A stretch of DNA of 64,000 bases from positions 3,906,001 to 3,970,000 of the forward strand of contig NZ_JACCBB010000001.1 of assembly GCF_013409345.1 (NCBI RefSeq). The letters run 5' to 3'. The stretch is from Kineococcus aurantiacus (GTDB lineage: Bacteria > Actinomycetota > Actinomycetes > Actinomycetales > Kineococcaceae). The translations under genes were made by a program, and so were the position numbers. The notes under the pieces are model-generated. The model did no database searches. It worked only from the letters and a program-made list of their open reading frames with translations, and was not told the origin of the DNA. Below, one piece after another: positions 57,209-64,000 of the stretch. Every line of letters starts with the position of its first letter. Position 1 is the first letter of the stretch.

Positions 57209-59659
57209 TCAGGGGTGGGCCGGCGGGGCGGCGTCCACGGGCGGTCCCAGGTGGACCCCCTGGCCGTAGGCGACGCCGAGGTCGCGCAGGAACCGCAGCT
57301 CCTCCTCGCTCTCGACGCCCTCGGCGATCAGGTGGGTGCAGGTGCGCTCGGCGAAGGCGACCAGGGAGGCGGCCAGCGCCTGGCGGGTCGTGTCGGTGGC
57401 GATGCCGTGCACGAGGCTGATGTCGAGCTTGACGAACTCCGGGTGCAGCGCCAGGACGTGGCGCATGCTGGCGAAGCCCGCCCCGGCGTCGTCGACGGCC
57501 AGGCGCAGGCCGTCGCGGCGCAGCGGTTCGAGGTGGCGCAGGAGCGCGGGGTAGTCCTGGACCTGCTCGTGCTCGGTGATCTCGACCACGATCCCCGACA
57601 GGTCCCGTCCGGTGCCGTGGTCGGCCCGGGGGAGCAGGTGCTCCTCCAGCGTCCGCGCCAGGGCCGGTGAACCGGCCAGCGCGGGACCAACGTTGAGGAA
57701 CAGCGCCTCCCCGGGGTGGGCGGGGCGTCGACGCAGCGCGGCCCGCAGCGCGTCGAGCTCCAGGTCGGGGCCGACGCCGGCCGCCGCGGCCCGGGCGAAC
57801 CAGGCCTCGGGGCCGTCGTGCGGGAAGCGGCTGAGCGCCTCGTGGCCCAGGACCCGGCCGGTGCGCAGCTCGACCACGGGCTGGTAGACCGGGCGCGGCC
57901 CCCCGGCGCGGGCGAGGGCGTCCAGCGCCGCGAGGGTGTCGCGGCGTCGGCGGGCCCGCTGCAGGTGGGCGGTGAGGGGGACGCTCAAGGCGTCGGCCAG
58001 CAGTTCCAGGACACCGACGTCGCGGGGCCGCAGGTCGGGCTCGGCGGTGCGGGACAGCGCGCACACCGTGCCGTAGAGGGTCCCGTCGGCCAGGTGCACC
58101 GGGGCGGCGAGGTAGGCGCCGACGTCCAGGGCCCGGGTCAGCGGCAGCCCGGCGGTGACCGGGTCGGCGCGGGTGTCGGGGACCACCGCGTCCAGGTGGC
58201 CCTCGAGCAGCCGCTGGCAGTAGGTCTCGCGGCGGGGGCAGGCGAAACCGCGGTGGTCGGGCACGCCGGGGGCGGTGGCGGTGTGGTGCAGCCGCCAGCT
58301 CTGCCCGTCGAAGCGGGCCAGGACGGTCGTCTCCAGGCCCAGCTGACGCCGGGCGGCCTCCAGCAGCTGCTCGATGCGGGCGGTCAGGACCGCGTCGTCC
58401 AGGCTCGCCAGGCCCTGCACCGTCCCGTCCGTGCCGGGCACCGGGGCGCCGGTGGCCGCGGCGACGAGGCCGCCGGGGCCGCCGGGGCCGCTCGCGCCCG
58501 GTGCCCGCTCGGCCGCGGTCCCCGGCGGTGACGTGGTGCCCGCCGGGACCGGTGGCACGCGGCGGCCGGCGCGCGCGGTCTTGACCAGGTACATCGCGGC
58601 GTCGGCCTGCCGCCAGGCCGCTCCCAGCCCGGTCGCGGCCCGGCGGGTGGCCGCGCCCACCGAGACGCTGACGTGCGCGGCCTGCAGCGCCGCCTGCAAC
58701 CGGGTCCGCCACTGCGCGGCGGTCGGTTCGTCGACGTCGGGCAGCAGGACGGCGAACTCGTCACCCCCCAGGCGCGCGAGCAGGTCGGCCTCGCGCAGGT
58801 GCTCCCCGATGACCCGCGCCGTCTGGACCAGCAGCGCGTCCCCGGCCTCGTGGCCGTGGGTGTCGTTGGTCTCCTTCAGCGCGTCCAGGTCCAGGACCAG
58901 GACGGAGGCCGTGCCGCCCAGGGCGCGGGCGCGGGCCTCCTCGGCGGCCAGCGCCCCGTCCCAGGCGCGCCGGTTGCCCACCCCGGTCAGGGCGTCCCGT
59001 TCGGCGGCGGCCTCGGCGCGCTCGGCGCGGCGGGCCTCCTGCTGCAGGCGGACCTCGTAGGCCAGCAGCGTCCCGAGCAGGCTCGCGGCCAGCTCCACCT
59101 CGGCCATGGCCTCGCTCGCGGCGTGCTCCAGGGCCCGCGTCCGCGCGGGGTCGCTGGGGTGGGCCCCGGCGCACAGGCTGCCCAGCACGGTGCCGTCCGG
59201 TCCGGTGAGGGGGACCGACAGGTAGGACGTCCACGGGAAACCCGTGGCCCGGCGGGCGTGGTCCCAGGCGGGGGTGTCGTGGACCCGGGTGCTGAAGACC
59301 GGGGCCCGCCCGGCGAGGACGGCGGCGCAGAAGGTGTCGCACCAGGCCATGACGCCGCCGGCGACCGGGCCGACGCCGTCGGGGGCCACCGCGGCCAGGA
59401 CGACGTAGTCGTCCCCGTCGCGGCGGGCGAGGGCCCAGCTGTCCATGCCGATGCGCTGCTGCAGGTGGCGCAGCGTGGTGGCGGCGGCGGCGGCGAAGTC
59501 GACCAGGGGCGGGGGGGTCGCGGGCCCGGGCGGCCCGGGCGGCTCGGCGGTGACCGGCCGGTCGGGCACGGGCCCGCCGGCCCCCTCCTCACCGCCCCGG
59601 TGCGAGTGCTCCCCGGAGGGCTCCGGAGCGGACTCGCGGGGGCGGGCGCCGTCGGCCAT
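57209..59659 (-). CDS. GAF-GGDEF-GAF-EAL cyclic-di-GMP turnover protein
   Basis: 816 residues. After a disordered 45-residue N-terminus come GAF 1 (about 50-190), a GGDEF cyclase with intact LGGDEFAVLLPD (GGDEF at 298-302) and a product-inhibition RxxD motif five residues before it (READ), GAF 2 (about 410-560, with CPRRETYCQRLL) and an EAL phosphodiesterase (about 575-810; HEALSRF with E607, VEITEHEQ, VKLDIS, AEGVESEEE, GQGVHLG). DDFGTG is replaced by DDAGAGF. Both active sites look usable, so it could make or break c-di-GMP according to its GAF ligands. Soluble, no membrane helix. ATG 59659. Confidence 0.92.
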   Translation of the reverse strand: MADGARPRESAPEPSGEHSHRGGEEGAGGPVPDRPVTAEPPGPPGPATPPPLVDFAAAAATTLRHLQQRIGMDSWALARRDGDDYVVLAAVAPDGVGPVAGGVMAWCDTFCAAVLAGRAPVFSTRVHDTPAWDHARRATGFPWTSYLSVPLTGPDGTVLGSLCAGAHPSDPARTRALEHAASEAMAEVELAASLLGTLLAYEVRLQQEARRAERAEAAAERDALTGVGNRRAWDGALAAEEARARALGGTASVLVLDLDALKETNDTHGHEAGDALLVQTARVIGEHLREADLLARLGGDEFAVLLPDVDEPTAAQWRTRLQAALQAAHVSVSVGAATRRAATGLGAAWRQADAAMYLVKTARAGRRVPPVPAGTTSPPGTAAERAPGASGPGGPGGLVAAATGAPVPGTDGTVQGLASLDDAVLTARIEQLLEAARRQLGLETTVLARFDGQSWRLHHTATAPGVPDHRGFACPRRETYCQRLLEGHLDAVVPDTRADPVTAGLPLTRALDVGAYLAAPVHLADGTLYGTVCALSRTAEPDLRPRDVGVLELLADALSVPLTAHLQRARRRRDTLAALDALARAGGPRPVYQPVVELRTGRVLGHEALSRFPHDGPEAWFARAAAAGVGPDLELDALRAALRRRPAHPGEALFLNVGPALAGSPALARTLEEHLLPRADHGTGRDLSGIVVEITEHEQVQDYPALLRHLEPLRRDGLRLAVDDAGAGFASMRHVLALHPEFVKLDISLVHGIATDTTRQALAASLVAFAERTCTHLIAEGVESEEELRFLRDLGVAYGQGVHLGPPVDAAPPAHP

Positions 59660-59758
59660 CCCTGGATCATCCACGCTCCCGCCCGCCACCGCAGGACGAC
59701 CGCCGGGGCGGGACCGGCCGGAGTGGTCGGCCGGCTGCGGCGGTGGTCTGCTGACGGG

Positions 59759-60466
59759 GTGGATCCCCGCGACAAGGTCTTCCTCATCACCGGCGCCTCC
59801 TCCGGCATCGGAGCCGCCACCGCCCGCGCCGCCTCGGCCGCCGGGGCGAAGGTCGTGCTGGCCGCGCGCCGGGCCGACCGCCTCGAGGCGCTGGCCGCGG
59901 AGCTGCCGCACGCGGTGGCCGTGCGCACCGACGTGACCGACCCCGCGCAGGTGCAGGCCGCGGTCGACACCGCGGTGGAGGCGTTCGGGCGCCTCGACGT
60001 CCTGGTCAACAACGCCGGCCAGGGGCTCCACGCACCGCTGGAGGACGTCGACGTCGACGACTTCCGCGCCGTCCTGGAGCTCAACGTCGTGGCCCCGCTC
60101 GTGGCGCTGCAGGCGGTGCTGCCGGTGATGCGCGCCCAGGGCGCCGGCGCCGTCGTCGACGTCAGCTCAGGGACCTCCCGGATGGTGCTGCCCGGGGCGG
60201 GGGCGTACGCGGCCACCAAGTCCGCCCTCAACATGCTCTCGGCGGTGGCCCGGCGCGAGCTCGCCGGTGACGGCGTCGTGGTCTCCACGGTCTACCCGTT
60301 CATCACCGACACCGAGTTCCACCGGGTGCTGCGCGCCGGGCGGTTGCAGCAGCGCCCCGGTGGACCGGCCCCGCACACCGCCGAGCACGTCGCCGAGGCG
60401 ATCCTCGACCTCGTCCGGTCCGGGGAACCCGAGAAGGTGCTGGTCCCGGAGGGTTTCGCGCGCTGA
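59759..60466 (+). CDS. Short-chain dehydrogenase/reductase
   Basis: 235-residue classical SDR. Cofactor motif TGASSGIG and Arg-rich AARRADRL after strand 2 (NADP preference), NNAG at the fourth strand, catalytic Ser in DVSSGTSRM and YxxxK as YAATK. GTG 59759. Divergent from the c-di-GMP gene and convergent with the C-glycoside cluster, from which a hairpin separates it. Substrate unknown. Confidence 0.93.
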   Translation: MDPRDKVFLITGASSGIGAATARAASAAGAKVVLAARRADRLEALAAELPHAVAVRTDVTDPAQVQAAVDTAVEAFGRLDVLVNNAGQGLHAPLEDVDVDDFRAVLELNVVAPLVALQAVLPVMRAQGAGAVVDVSSGTSRMVLPGAGAYAATKSALNMLSAVARRELAGDGVVVSTVYPFITDTEFHRVLRAGRLQQRPGGPAPHTAEHVAEAILDLVRSGEPEKVLVPEGFAR

Positions 60467-60474
60467 CCGAGATG

Positions 60475-60509
60475 GCGCCGCGGGCCCGGCGCGTCCTGGC
60501 CCGCGGCGC
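60475..60509. terminator. Convergent terminator between SDR and the C-glycoside cluster
   Basis: GCGCCGCGGGCC (60475-60486) pairs perfectly with 60498-60509 around an 11-base loop. It lies between the stops of the two convergent genes. Confidence 0.7.
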
Positions 60510-60516
60510 ACGGGGA

Positions 60517-61428
60517 TCACCCCAGACGGCTGCGCGCAGCGGACTCCAGGGACCGCAGCAGGCTGTGCTGGCGCCGCACCTGCTCCAGGGAACGGTAGGG
60601 CGAGCGCACGCCCTCGTACTCGCTGGACAGCCAGCCGGTGTAGCCGTGCTCGACCAGGGTGTCCACGACGTCGGCCCAGGGGATCTGCTGGTCGACGAGG
60701 TCGTCACCGATGTCGAAGAACTTGGCCTGGATGAACACCACGTGCGGCAGGACGTCGACGAGGTCGGCCATGGGCACGGCCAGGGGCCGGCGCCACCCCT
60801 CCTCGTTGGCCTCCTCGCTCAGGCCGGCGTGCAGGCCCAGGAACGAGCGGGTCTGGAAGATGCCGGTGTCGATGAGCAGGCCGAAGTTCTTCGTGCCGGT
60901 GCGCTCGATGAACTGCACGTACCCGTCGACGACCTCGTGCCGGATCGGGGTGGGCGCGTGGATCTCGGGGCAGATGACGATCCCGAGGTCCGCGGCCAGG
61001 TCCAGGTTCCGTTCCACGACGCCCTCCCAGATGGGGTGGGGCCGCAGGTCCGTCGAGACGACGCCGATCTTGGGGCGCACCGTGCTGAACCCCAGCGTGT
61101 GGGCCAGGCGCAGGTCGCGGGCGAGGATCGCGGTGCCCTCCTCGACGGTGAGGTCGCGGTGGCGCCACATGCTGGAGTCGATCCACGAGCCGTAGTTCGT
61201 GGGCGTCAGCCCGTGGGTCTGCAGCAGGCGGTGCCAGCCGTCGATCCACGCGGTGCTGGGCTCGGGGTACCCGGGTACGTTGCCCTCGCCGAGGATCTCG
61301 ATGCCGGTGGCCCCCAGGTCGGCGATCTCGGCGGCGGCGTCCTCCAGGGTGAGGACCGTGCCGAGGTCGTCGGTGTAGCTGTAGAGCGAGACGCCGTACT
61401 GGAACCCGGGGGTGCTGGGGGTGTTCAT
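60517..61428 (-). CDS. Xylose-isomerase-like TIM-barrel protein, candidate C-glycoside deglycosidase alpha subunit (CarB/DfgA type)
   Basis: 303 residues of the sugar phosphate isomerase/epimerase fold (YGVSLYSYTDDLGTVL start). The usual metal ligands appear as E155 (with H157, CPEIHAP), D187 (LIDTGIF), Q234 (FIQAKFF) and E270 (LSSEYEG). Alone this could be any IolE/IolI-like isomerase, but it is coupled by an ATGA overlap to a DUF6379 protein and shares the operon with a pyranose-oxidase-like GMC enzyme, which together define CarB/CarC-type deglycosidases. These act on 3-keto C-glycosides and cleave the sugar-aglycone C-C bond with a divalent metal. Length fits. ATG 61428. Confidence 0.72.
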   Translation of the reverse strand: MNTPSTPGFQYGVSLYSYTDDLGTVLTLEDAAAEIADLGATGIEILGEGNVPGYPEPSTAWIDGWHRLLQTHGLTPTNYGSWIDSSMWRHRDLTVEEGTAILARDLRLAHTLGFSTVRPKIGVVSTDLRPHPIWEGVVERNLDLAADLGIVICPEIHAPTPIRHEVVDGYVQFIERTGTKNFGLLIDTGIFQTRSFLGLHAGLSEEANEEGWRRPLAVPMADLVDVLPHVVFIQAKFFDIGDDLVDQQIPWADVVDTLVEHGYTGWLSSEYEGVRSPYRSLEQVRRQHSLLRSLESAARSRLG

Positions 61429-61829
61429 GCGACGATCGTGACCTTCCGCTGGGCGGGGAACAGGGACGGCTGGAACTGCGCCGGGATGTAGGGCGCGCGG
61501 ATCGCGATGCTGACCCGCACGTCGTGGACGCCCGGCTCCAGGCCCCCGGGTTTTGGGACGGTGATGGTGGCCGCCTCGTCCAGCTGCCAGCGGACGTCGG
61601 TCGACGTGCGCAGTTCGTCGATGCTGAAGTCCCTGCCCTGCAACGTCCAGCGTGGGACCTCCCGGTCCCACGTCTCGCCGTCGACCTCGACCTCGACGCC
61701 GTCGACGAGGCTGCCCGCCACGCCGCGGTAGTTCGGCATCCGCAGCCGCAGCTGGAAGCCGGTGGTGGTGCCGTCGTCGTCGACGACGTTGCGGAAACCT
61801 CGGTTCTGGATGAGTTCTCGGTCCAGCAC
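61425..61829 (-). CDS. DUF6379 protein, candidate C-glycoside deglycosidase beta subunit (CarC/DfgB type)
   Basis: 134 residues, strand-rich, no membrane segment: LIQNRGFRNVV at the N-terminus, FQLRLRMPNYRGV, SLVDGVEVEVDGE and the end PAQFQPSLFPAQRKVTIV. This fits DUF6379, the family of the small beta subunit of bacterial C-deglycosylation enzymes. GTG 61829; its stop overlaps the isomerase-like gene by four bases, as expected for subunits of one complex. It has no catalytic residues of its own that I can name and probably shapes the active site of the alpha subunit. Confidence 0.72.
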   Translation of the reverse strand: MLDRELIQNRGFRNVVDDDGTTTGFQLRLRMPNYRGVAGSLVDGVEVEVDGETWDREVPRWTLQGRDFSIDELRTSTDVRWQLDEAATITVPKPGGLEPGVHDVRVSIAIRAPYIPAQFQPSLFPAQRKVTIVA

Positions 61830-61856
61830 GGTGTCGTCCTTCCGGTGGGTGGGGTC

Positions 61857-63503
61857 TCAGGCGCCGGCGTGCGCGGGGGAGTGCTGCAGGGCGCGGGCGA
61901 TGCTGCGCGCGCCGGCGACCGCCAGCGCGACCGAGGTCAGGGTGGGGTTGCAGGCCGTGGCGGTGGGGATGACCCCGTTGCCGGCCACGTGCAGGCCCGC
62001 GACGCCCCACACCCGGCTGTCCCGGTCGCAGACCGACGTGCCGTCGTCCTGCGCCCCCATGCGCACGCTGCCCTGGTAGTGCAGGGAAGCGCCGTTGGGG
62101 AAGGTGAGGGGTTCGTCGTCCAGGGGGTCCCCGAGGGCCAGCGCGGCGCGGCGGACGGCGGCGCGGGCCTCCTCCAGGGTGCGGTGGTCGCGGGCGGTCA
62201 GCGTGTAGTGCAGGCGCGGGGCGGGCATGCCGTTCTCGTCGACCTCGGTCTCGCTGAAGGCGACGCGGTCGCCGGCCTGGACGTCCTTGGCACAGAACCA
62301 GCCGAGCCCGACGACGGAACCGGGCACGGGGTCGTCGCCGGCGGGCAGGGGAACGGGGGAGGCGTCGAGCTGCATGACCTGCCCGTGGAAGGGGTGCTCG
62401 TCGGTGAAGGGCACCCAGCTGACCCCGCTCTGGGCGGTGATGCCGGGGGTGGTGCGCGGGTCCACGCCGAGGGTCTCCGGTTCCCCGGCGCTCTGCGGGA
62501 CGTCGCGCAGGCGGACGGCGAAGACGACCTGGGGCTGGTCGTTGAGGTAGCGGCCCAGGGCCGGCGGCCGCACGCCGGAGGCCCACAGCAGCTGCGGGGT
62601 GCGCAGGGCGTCGGCGGCGACCACGACGTGCGCGGCGGACACCTCGTGCTCGGGTCCGTCGGGACCGTCACCGGCGGACAGGTCGCGCACGCGCACCCCC
62701 GTCACGCGGCGGCCCTCGGGGCCGTCGGTGGTGAGCACCCGCGTCACGAGCGCCTCGGGCACGAGGGTGAAGCGCGGGTTCTCGCGGGTGACCGCGCCGA
62801 AGACGACGTCGGAGCCGGACCAGACGAGCCGCCCGGTCCCGTCGGGGCCGGTCTCGCGGCGCACGGCCAGCGGCATGGGCTGCACGCGGCGGCCCGGGGC
62901 CCGCCCGGCGTCGAGGGCGTCCGCGAGGCGCCGGCGGACCTCCCCGGCCAGGGGCGCCCCGGCCAGGGCGGTGCTCGAAACCCCCAGGAGGCGCTCGCCC
63001 TCGGTGAGCAAGTCGTCGAGGTCGGGCAGGAAGGGGATGCGCTCGCTGTCACCGGGGCGGGGGCACGCGCCGGTCCAGTGCGCGGCCATCCCGCCGACGT
63101 TGGTCGACACCGCCGCGGCGGGCATCCCGTCCTCGCCCGGTTGCCGCCACCCGGTCGGCAGCAGGGACGTGCCGGGGCGCACGAGGCGGTGGGCGCCGTC
63201 GGCGTACCCGTCGAGGGTGTCGGTGGGGGTGTCCGCGGCGGCCGGCCGGCGCCCCTCGGAGGCGCGCTGGGCGGCGGCGCGGGCGGCGGGGTCGGCGATG
63301 TTCTTGACGTGCGCGCCGGGCGGGTCGCTGATGAGCGGGCCGGCCTCGAACAGCACGATCGTGGCGTGCGGGGCCTGCTCGCTGAGGACGCGCGCGTAGG
63401 CGGCCCCCGCCGGGCCGCTGCCCACGATGACGACGTCGACGTGGTCGGGCAGGTGATCGGGCAGGTGGTCGGGCCGGCGGGGGGCCGGGGCGGTGGGGGA
63501 CAT
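61857..63503 (-). CDS. GMC/pyranose-oxidase-like FAD enzyme, candidate C-glycoside 3-oxidase (CarA type)
   Basis: 548-residue flavoprotein. The Rossmann motif GSGPAG is at 28-33; the pyranose-oxidase-type stretch VGGMAAHWTGACPRP at 136-150 has His142 where fungal pyranose oxidase carries its FAD-linking His; catalytic His475 (SLHYQGSVRMG) and Asn519 (ACNPTLTSVAL) have the spacing seen in pyranose oxidases. No signal peptide, so cytoplasmic. A role in oxidising the 3-hydroxyl of a glycoside before C-C cleavage follows from the adjacent CarB/CarC-like genes. ATG 63503 has AGGAGG six bases upstream. The N-terminus has a small PDHL repeat. Confidence 0.78.
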   Translation of the reverse strand: MSPTAPAPRRPDHLPDHLPDHVDVVIVGSGPAGAAYARVLSEQAPHATIVLFEAGPLISDPPGAHVKNIADPAARAAAQRASEGRRPAAADTPTDTLDGYADGAHRLVRPGTSLLPTGWRQPGEDGMPAAAVSTNVGGMAAHWTGACPRPGDSERIPFLPDLDDLLTEGERLLGVSSTALAGAPLAGEVRRRLADALDAGRAPGRRVQPMPLAVRRETGPDGTGRLVWSGSDVVFGAVTRENPRFTLVPEALVTRVLTTDGPEGRRVTGVRVRDLSAGDGPDGPEHEVSAAHVVVAADALRTPQLLWASGVRPPALGRYLNDQPQVVFAVRLRDVPQSAGEPETLGVDPRTTPGITAQSGVSWVPFTDEHPFHGQVMQLDASPVPLPAGDDPVPGSVVGLGWFCAKDVQAGDRVAFSETEVDENGMPAPRLHYTLTARDHRTLEEARAAVRRAALALGDPLDDEPLTFPNGASLHYQGSVRMGAQDDGTSVCDRDSRVWGVAGLHVAGNGVIPTATACNPTLTSVALAVAGARSIARALQHSPAHAGA

Positions 63504-63799
63504 CGGTCCTCCTGGGCGGGGTGGCACGGGCACGCCGGCGCCGGGCGACCGGGTCGCGTCGGCGGGCGGAGGACGGGATCGTCCTCGACCACGCAGGCAA
63601 CTTATGTGCTCGCAGAGCAAAAGACAACTATGTCGACCGGATGGCGCAACGGGGTGATCGCCGCGGCATCAGCGCACTGGATGACCCCCATTGGTGAGGG
63701 ACCGCCTCCGGGAGAAGGCAACTGCCTTGACTTTTGTTCCTTGTGAACACAACCTGCTCCCACGCCACCGTCGGCGCCCTCTACACGAAGGACTCAACG
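63504..63799. promoter_or_regulatory. Divergent control region of the C-glycoside cluster and sugar symporter
   Basis: This 296-base gap is clearly A+T-richer than its surroundings. It holds an inverted repeat TGCTC-GCA-GAGCA (63607-63619) flanked by CAACTTATGT and CAACTATGTC direct near-repeats, and a second inverted repeat TTGTG-AA-CACAA (63741-63752). TTGACT at 63727-63732 is a possible -35 box for the rightward gene. A regulator gene is not seen in the window. Confidence 0.5.
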
Positions 63800-64000
63800 A
63801 TGAGCGCGAGGCAAGACTCCACCCCCGCCGTCCGGCCCACCTCGCCCGCCACCCCACCCGGCACCCCGCCCGCACCGCTGCGCCTGCGCGAACGGAGCGC
63901 GTTCGTGCTGGGCGACGTGGCCGCGAACCTGGTGTGGACCACCATCTCCAGCTACCTGCTGTTCTTCTACACCGACGTCGCCCTCATCGGGGCCGCCGCC
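63800..64000 (+). CDS. GPH-type sugar:cation symporter (MFS), N-terminal fragment
   Basis: The first 67 residues only; the gene runs off the window. After a disordered Pro-rich 30 residues, RSAFVLGDVAANLVWTTISS and YLLFFYTDVALIG match the start of glycoside-pentoside-hexuronide symporters (MelB-like). ATG 63800 follows GAAGGAC. Divergent from the GMC-DUF6379-isomerase operon, it is the natural uptake system for the glycoside. Confidence 0.75.
   Translation, partial: MSARQDSTPAVRPTSPATPPGTPPAPLRLRERSAFVLGDVAANLVWTTISSYLLFFYTDVALIGAAA

Noticed and set aside
61857-63503. Plain choline/glucose-methanol-choline dehydrogenase with no link to neighbours
   Set aside because: The VGGMxxHWT stretch and His/Asn spacing are of pyranose-oxidase type and the operon partners give a specific pathway, so the CarA-like reading is preferred.

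Overview
The window is very G+C-rich DNA (roughly three quarters G+C by eye), with many GTG starts, 4-base GTGA/ATGA gene overlaps and several apparently leaderless starts. Gene content is that of a high-GC actinobacterium: homodimeric aceE next to a FasR-fabD-fabH-acpP-fabF block with DUF3145, DUF3052, AfsR/SARP and PucR regulators, F420-type luciferase-family enzymes and an RNase H/phosphatase fusion. A free-living soil Kineosporiaceae/Kineococcus-like organism fits, but the genus is an inference.

Layout. 1-5073: assimilatory nitrate metabolism, a NarK-type transporter divergent from a single-chain nitrate reductase fused to a sulfite-reductase-type flavoprotein. 5123-10895: a large SARP/NB-ARC regulator, a DrrAB-type ABC exporter, a tiny HTH protein and a decayed Uma2 gene. 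10899-13865: a LacI regulator coupled to a Gfo/Idh/MocA-aldo/keto reductase fusion, with a perfect LacI-type operator in front. 13937-19471: branched-chain amino acid synthesis (ilvD, then ilvBNC behind a leader-peptide attenuator). 19492-23687: WrbA, a sugar ABC transporter without its own ATPase, and a DUF2256-DUF3253 protein. 23728-29183: sulfur scavenging, with three luciferase-family oxidoreductases and a MetY-like enzyme behind a SAM riboswitch and a short leader ORF, then a MhuD-like haem oxygenase. 29204-33960: a MacB-like ABC transporter and ilvA. 34158-37434: the efeUOB iron uptake operon.

37554-49811: two unknown actinobacterial genes, DUF3145, and a long leftward row aceE-membrane protein-fasR-fabD-fabH-acpP-fabF that links acetyl-CoA formation to type II fatty acid synthesis; then fdhD, DUF3052 and an AhpE-like peroxiredoxin whose 3' end lies antisense to tRNA-Val. 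49879-55134: Nif3, a zinc-ribbon coiled-coil protein, RNase H/phosphatase, and an MMPL exporter divergent from its likely MarR regulator across a palindromic operator. 55229-60466: an ion permease, YaaA, a GAF-GGDEF-GAF-EAL cyclic-di-GMP protein and an SDR.

The most striking region is the right edge (60517-64000): a xylose-isomerase-like protein, a DUF6379 protein and a pyranose-oxidase-like GMC flavoenzyme in one operon, divergent from a GPH-type sugar symporter that runs off the window. This is the CarA/CarB/CarC arrangement of bacterial C-glycoside catabolism: uptake, FAD-dependent 3-oxidation of the sugar, then cleavage of the carbon-carbon glycosidic bond. Other good regulatory finds are the ilvB attenuator with a probably leaderless leader peptide, the SAM riboswitch joined to a Cys-containing leader ORF, the LacI operator and hairpins on both sides of acpP.
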